DNA of 5,823 nucleotides from contig JAUWJJ010000084.1 of assembly GCA_030607765.1 (NCBI GenBank), positions 1 through 5,823 of the forward strand, written 5' to 3'. Made by a program: the position numbers and the translations under genes. The notes beneath the pieces were generated by a model, which worked only from the letters and a program-made list of their open reading frames with translations, was not told where the DNA came from and did not search any database. Origin of the DNA: Candidatus Aerophobota bacterium (GTDB taxonomy: Bacteria > Aerophobota > Aerophobia > Aerophobales > B3-G15). Below are positions 5,035 to 5,823 of this stretch, one piece after another. Each line of letters begins with the position of its first letter. The stretch's first letter is position 1.

Positions 5035-5823
5035 ATGAGAAAAAAATGGATTTTGGGAATATTTATTTTGTTTGGTTTATTTTTGGTTTACGTGCAATCT
5101 GCTATAGCGGTTGACTTTACTCCTCCCGAGGTCACAGTTTTATCACCAAACGGCAGGGAGGTCTGGAAAGTTGGAGAGACCAGAAGAATAATATGGAGAG
5201 CTTCTGATGATTATTTGGTTACAAGAATGGAGGTTTATCTTTCTCAAGATAATGGTATTACCTGGAGCCTATTGGAGGTAGTAGACATGCCACCCTACAC
5301 ACCACCAGGGTCAGTGCTGCACCGCTCCTTCGACTGGAGAATCCCTGATATCCATTCTACAGAATGTCTTATTCGGGTAGATGCCTATGATACTGCTGAA
5401 AATAGAGGTACTGATATGAGCGATAGGGTATTTACCATAGAAAGAGTACCTGATACCATTTCTCCTGTTGTAAGGATTATTTCACCAAATGGCGGGGAGG
5501 TCTGGAAGACTCTTGAGACTAAAACCATACTATGGGAGGCTTCTGATCCCTTGAATGCCTGGGAGACTTCTGATAGTATAGATAGGGTTAAAATAAGTAT
5601 CCTCTTAACCTATGAAGGTCGGTATGGATGGGGGTATATAGCAAGAAATTTACCAAATACTGGCTCTTACAGATGGCTTATCTATCATTGGCCGGAAGAA
5701 GATTATCCCTTAGAAAATTGTATTATTAGAATAGATGCTTCTGATACTGCTGGAAATACAAGTAGGGATGCCAGCAATGGAACATTTACCGTGGAAGCCG
5801 GAGATCTTATTAACCCTACTGTA
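5035..5823 (+). CDS. Exported tandem Ig-like repeat protein (SPNGGEVW modules), 3' end outside window
   Basis: The frame runs from ATG 5035 to the window end without a stop (263 codons). Residues 1-25 are a signal peptide: MRKKW, hydrophobic core ILGIFILFGLFLVYV, and an AIA site at 23-25. Two tandem modules follow. The first (about 27-136) opens DFTPPEVTVLSPNGREVWKV and ends CLIRVDAYDTAENRG...RVFTIE. The second (about 140-254) opens DTISPVVRIISPNGGEVWKT and ends CIIRIDASDTAGNTS...GTFTVE. A third seems to begin at D257 (DLINPTV). The SPNGGEVW-x-x-x-ET-x-x-I-x-W signature matches the Kre9/Knh1-like (Ser-Thr-rich GPI-anchored) domain, which in bacteria occurs in secreted, often multi-repeat surface proteins. 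Each module has one Cys just before the IRVDA or IRIDA strand. The likely place is the cell surface or outside the cell, and the function may be adhesion or carbohydrate or protein binding, unproven. The gene is 38 bases after the previous frame and probably co-transcribed. Confidence 0.78.
   Translation, partial: MRKKWILGIFILFGLFLVYVQSAIAVDFTPPEVTVLSPNGREVWKVGETRRIIWRASDDYLVTRMEVYLSQDNGITWSLLEVVDMPPYTPPGSVLHRSFDWRIPDIHSTECLIRVDAYDTAENRGTDMSDRVFTIERVPDTISPVVRIISPNGGEVWKTLETKTILWEASDPLNAWETSDSIDRVKISILLTYEGRYGWGYIARNLPNTGSYRWLIYHWPEEDYPLENCIIRIDASDTAGNTSRDASNGTFTVEAGDLINPTV
5143..5168 (+). repeat. 26-base direct repeat, copy 1 (SPNG-x-EVW core)
   Basis: This copy begins TCACCAAACGGCAGGGAGGT and encodes SPNGREVW plus the next codon start. 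It differs from the copy at 5482-5507 at only two of 26 positions, while the surrounding modules have diverged much more. It marks the opening of the first Ig-like module. Confidence 0.7.
5482..5507 (+). repeat. 26-base direct repeat, copy 2 (SPNGGEVW core)
   Basis: This copy begins TCACCAAATGGCGGGGAGGT and encodes SPNGGEVW at the opening of the second module, 339 bases (113 codons) after copy 1. The near-identity suggests duplication or conversion of module starts, or strong constraint on this motif. Confidence 0.7.

Overview
The window is an A+T-rich stretch of bacterial chromosome in which every gene lies on the + strand with gaps of about 8 to 38 bases, so most of it probably forms one transcription unit. 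A TonB/Omp-type barrel protein with a C-terminal Phe, exported proteins and a type IV pilus retraction ATPase together point to a diderm (Gram-negative type) bacterium. Codon use, coding style and the lack of a familiar gene order suggest an uncultivated or poorly sampled lineage, but the sequence alone does not fix the phylum.

Layout. Bases 1-282 are the 3' end of a phosphoglucosamine mutase (glmM-type) gene. Bases 313-453 hold a small single-pass membrane protein, apparently starting at TTG. Bases 467-1525 encode a full-length PilT-type ATPase and 1534-2004 a RecX protein, separated by 8 bases. Three exported proteins follow: a 625-residue signal-peptide protein with an N-terminal Ig-like domain and a predicted outer-membrane beta-barrel (2035-3912); a beta-sandwich protein (3923-4804) whose frame continues in phase past a single TAG to 4996; and the first 263 residues of a repeat protein made of about 113-117-residue Ig-like modules opening with an SPNGGEVW motif (5035 to the window end).

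The first half is housekeeping (cell-wall precursor synthesis, pilus retraction, control of RecA). The second half looks like an envelope or cell-surface module of unknown job: a barrel in the outer membrane followed by two exported, adhesion-like beta-sandwich proteins. Co-transcription with pilT hints at a link to surface attachment or motility, but that is inference.

The point most worth a second look is the in-frame amber codon at 4802-4804. The 63 sense codons after it continue the same domain in the same frame, so the gene is freshly interrupted, miscalled by one base, or read through. Two neighbouring genes appear to end naturally at TAG, which argues against genome-wide reassignment of this codon. 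I found no RNA genes, CRISPR array, complete mobile element or convincing rho-independent terminator, and no stretch over 300 bases lacks a gene.
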